Of a stretch of DNA of 48,002 nt, positions 47,307 through 48,002 are shown piece by piece; position 1 is the first letter of the stretch, and each line of letters starts with the position of its first letter. The position numbers and the translations under genes are program-made. The stretch lies in the NCBI GenBank assembly GCA_038214295.1, contig JBBQSA010000026.1, positions 1 to 48,002 of the forward strand, written 5' to 3'. The stretch is from SHZI01 sp038214295 (GTDB taxonomy: Bacteria; Pseudomonadota; Gammaproteobacteria; Steroidobacterales; GCA-2729495). A model generated the notes under the pieces. It was not told where the DNA came from, searched no databases, and saw nothing but the letters and a program-made list of their open reading frames with translations.

Positions 47307-47732
47307 ATGCGCCACTACGAAATTGTCTTTCTCGTGCATCCCGATCAGAGCGAGCAGGTCGCCGCGATGGTCGAGCGCTATCGCGCCATGATCACCGCTG
47401 GCGGCGGCCAGATTCATCGCCTTGAGGACTGGGGCCGGCGCCAGCTGGCCCACTCGATCAACAAGGTCCACAAGGCGCACTACGTTCTGATGAACATCGA
47501 GTGCGACCAGCCGACCCTGACCGAACTGGTTGGCGCCTTCCGGTTCAGCGATGCGGTCCTGCGCCACCTGGTCATGGGCAGGGACGACGCGGTCAGCGAT
47601 CCGTCGCCGCTCGTCAAGTCCGCCGATGATGGCAGCCGCCCGCTTCCCGAGCGCACTGACGACAGCGATGGTCCGGCGCGGCTGCGCAGCGATGACGGCG
47701 ACTCGGCGGATGCCGACGGTCCCGCCGCCTAG
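47307..47732 (+). CDS. rpsF: 30S ribosomal protein S6
   Basis: S6 binds S18 and helix 22-23 of 16S rRNA in the small-subunit platform. The 141-residue product begins MRHYEIVFLVHPDQSEQVAAMVERY, with EDWGRRQLAHSINKVHKAHYVLMNIE and FRFSDAVLRHLVM. An acidic, disordered tail (about residues 95-141) follows. RimK-glutamylated tails occur on E. coli S6, but this one is longer. The Shine-Dalgarno AAGGAG lies at 47296-47301. rpsR follows after 35 bases. Confidence 0.97.
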   Translation: MRHYEIVFLVHPDQSEQVAAMVERYRAMITAGGGQIHRLEDWGRRQLAHSINKVHKAHYVLMNIECDQPTLTELVGAFRFSDAVLRHLVMGRDDAVSDPSPLVKSADDGSRPLPERTDDSDGPARLRSDDGDSADADGPAA

Positions 47733-47767
47733 TCCCCGCCAAGATCGCAGATATTGGAAACCCAGTC

Positions 47768-47992
47768 ATGAGCAAGTATTTTCGCCGCCGCAAGTTCTGC
47801 AAGTTCACCGCCGAAGGTGTCAAGGAGATTGACTACAAGGATCTCGAGACCCTGCGGGCCTATGTCACCGAGACCGGCAAGATCGTGCCGAGCCGGATCA
47901 CGGGCACCAAGGCCCGTTACCAGCGCCAGCTGGCCACTGCGGTCAAGAGGGCGCGTTTTCTCGCCCTGCTGCCCTACACCGACAAGCACTGA
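47768..47992 (+). CDS. rpsR: 30S ribosomal protein S18
   Basis: S18 is the partner of S6 on 16S rRNA and the substrate of RimI, encoded at 10956 in this window. The 74-residue product MSKYFRRRKFCKFTAEGVKEIDYKDLETLRAYV...RITGTKARYQRQLATAVKRARFLALLPY is complete and typical. RimI normally acts on S18 with N-terminal Ala; after Met removal this S18 starts with Ser. The last ten bases of the window follow its stop, and rplI would be expected next. Confidence 0.98.
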   Translation: MSKYFRRRKFCKFTAEGVKEIDYKDLETLRAYVTETGKIVPSRITGTKARYQRQLATAVKRARFLALLPYTDKH

Positions 47993-48002
47993 CACCCTGG
48001 AC

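Overview
The window is a gene-dense, high-GC (roughly two thirds G+C by eye) stretch of a gammaproteobacterial chromosome. Several neighbourhoods are diagnostic: purN-purM-DUF2066 beside hda, wrbA next to a DUF2069 gene, pepA-holC-valS divergent from lptF-lptG, folK-kinase-panB-panC, and the long run nnr-tsaE-amidase-mutL-miaA-hfq-hflX-hflK-hflC-DUF2065-purA followed by rnr-rlmB-rpsF-rpsR. The lineage cannot be fixed from the sequence alone. The GC content and details such as a family 4 uracil-DNA glycosylase, a UMF1 transporter and a MoxR-DUF58-TgpA operon would fit an environmental lineage of the Nevskiales/Steroidobacterales/Chromatiales type. No plasmid, phage, IS, integron or CRISPR signature is present. 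No gene-free stretch exceeds 300 bases.

Layout. 1-6.9 kb: the 3' part of a secreted DUF5666-like gene, a small zinc-ribbon gene, purine synthesis (purM-purN, minus), an operon DUF2066 / CDP-alcohol phosphatidyltransferase / hda (plus), wrbA-DUF2069 (minus), a DUF4398 lipoprotein and acylphosphatase (plus). 6.9-12.7 kb: proS followed by a lytic transglycosylase (minus), then pssA, a family 4 UDG, rimI and a UMF1 transporter (plus). 12.7-16.7 kb: a minus-strand MoxR-DUF58-transglutaminase operon. 16.8-25.2 kb: msrB, then pepA-holC-small gene-valS (minus), lptF-lptG (plus) and an RDD protein (minus). 25.2-30.6 kb: tRNA-Glu(CUC), pcnB, folK, a deoxynucleoside kinase, panB, panC, and queG on the other strand. 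30.7-43.8 kb: nnr-tsaE, then the amidase-mutL-miaA-hfq-hflX-hflKC-DUF2065-purA superoperon, a DUF6279 lipoprotein and an unrecognised gene. 43.9-48 kb: tRNA-Leu(CAG), rnr, rlmB, rpsF and rpsR, with rplI expected just outside.

Almost every protein is a housekeeping enzyme. Genes in an operon are packed with 1-50 base overlaps, often GTGA, ATGA or TGATG, which implies translational coupling. Non-ATG starts (GTG/TTG) are common.

I did not find a new multi-gene system. The more interesting signals lie between genes: promoters whose -10 element abuts the start codon (candidate leaderless mRNAs), divergent promoter pairs sharing one A/T-rich -10 island, a recurring GCCG discriminator after the -10, and small inverted repeats that wrap both stop codons of convergent gene pairs.
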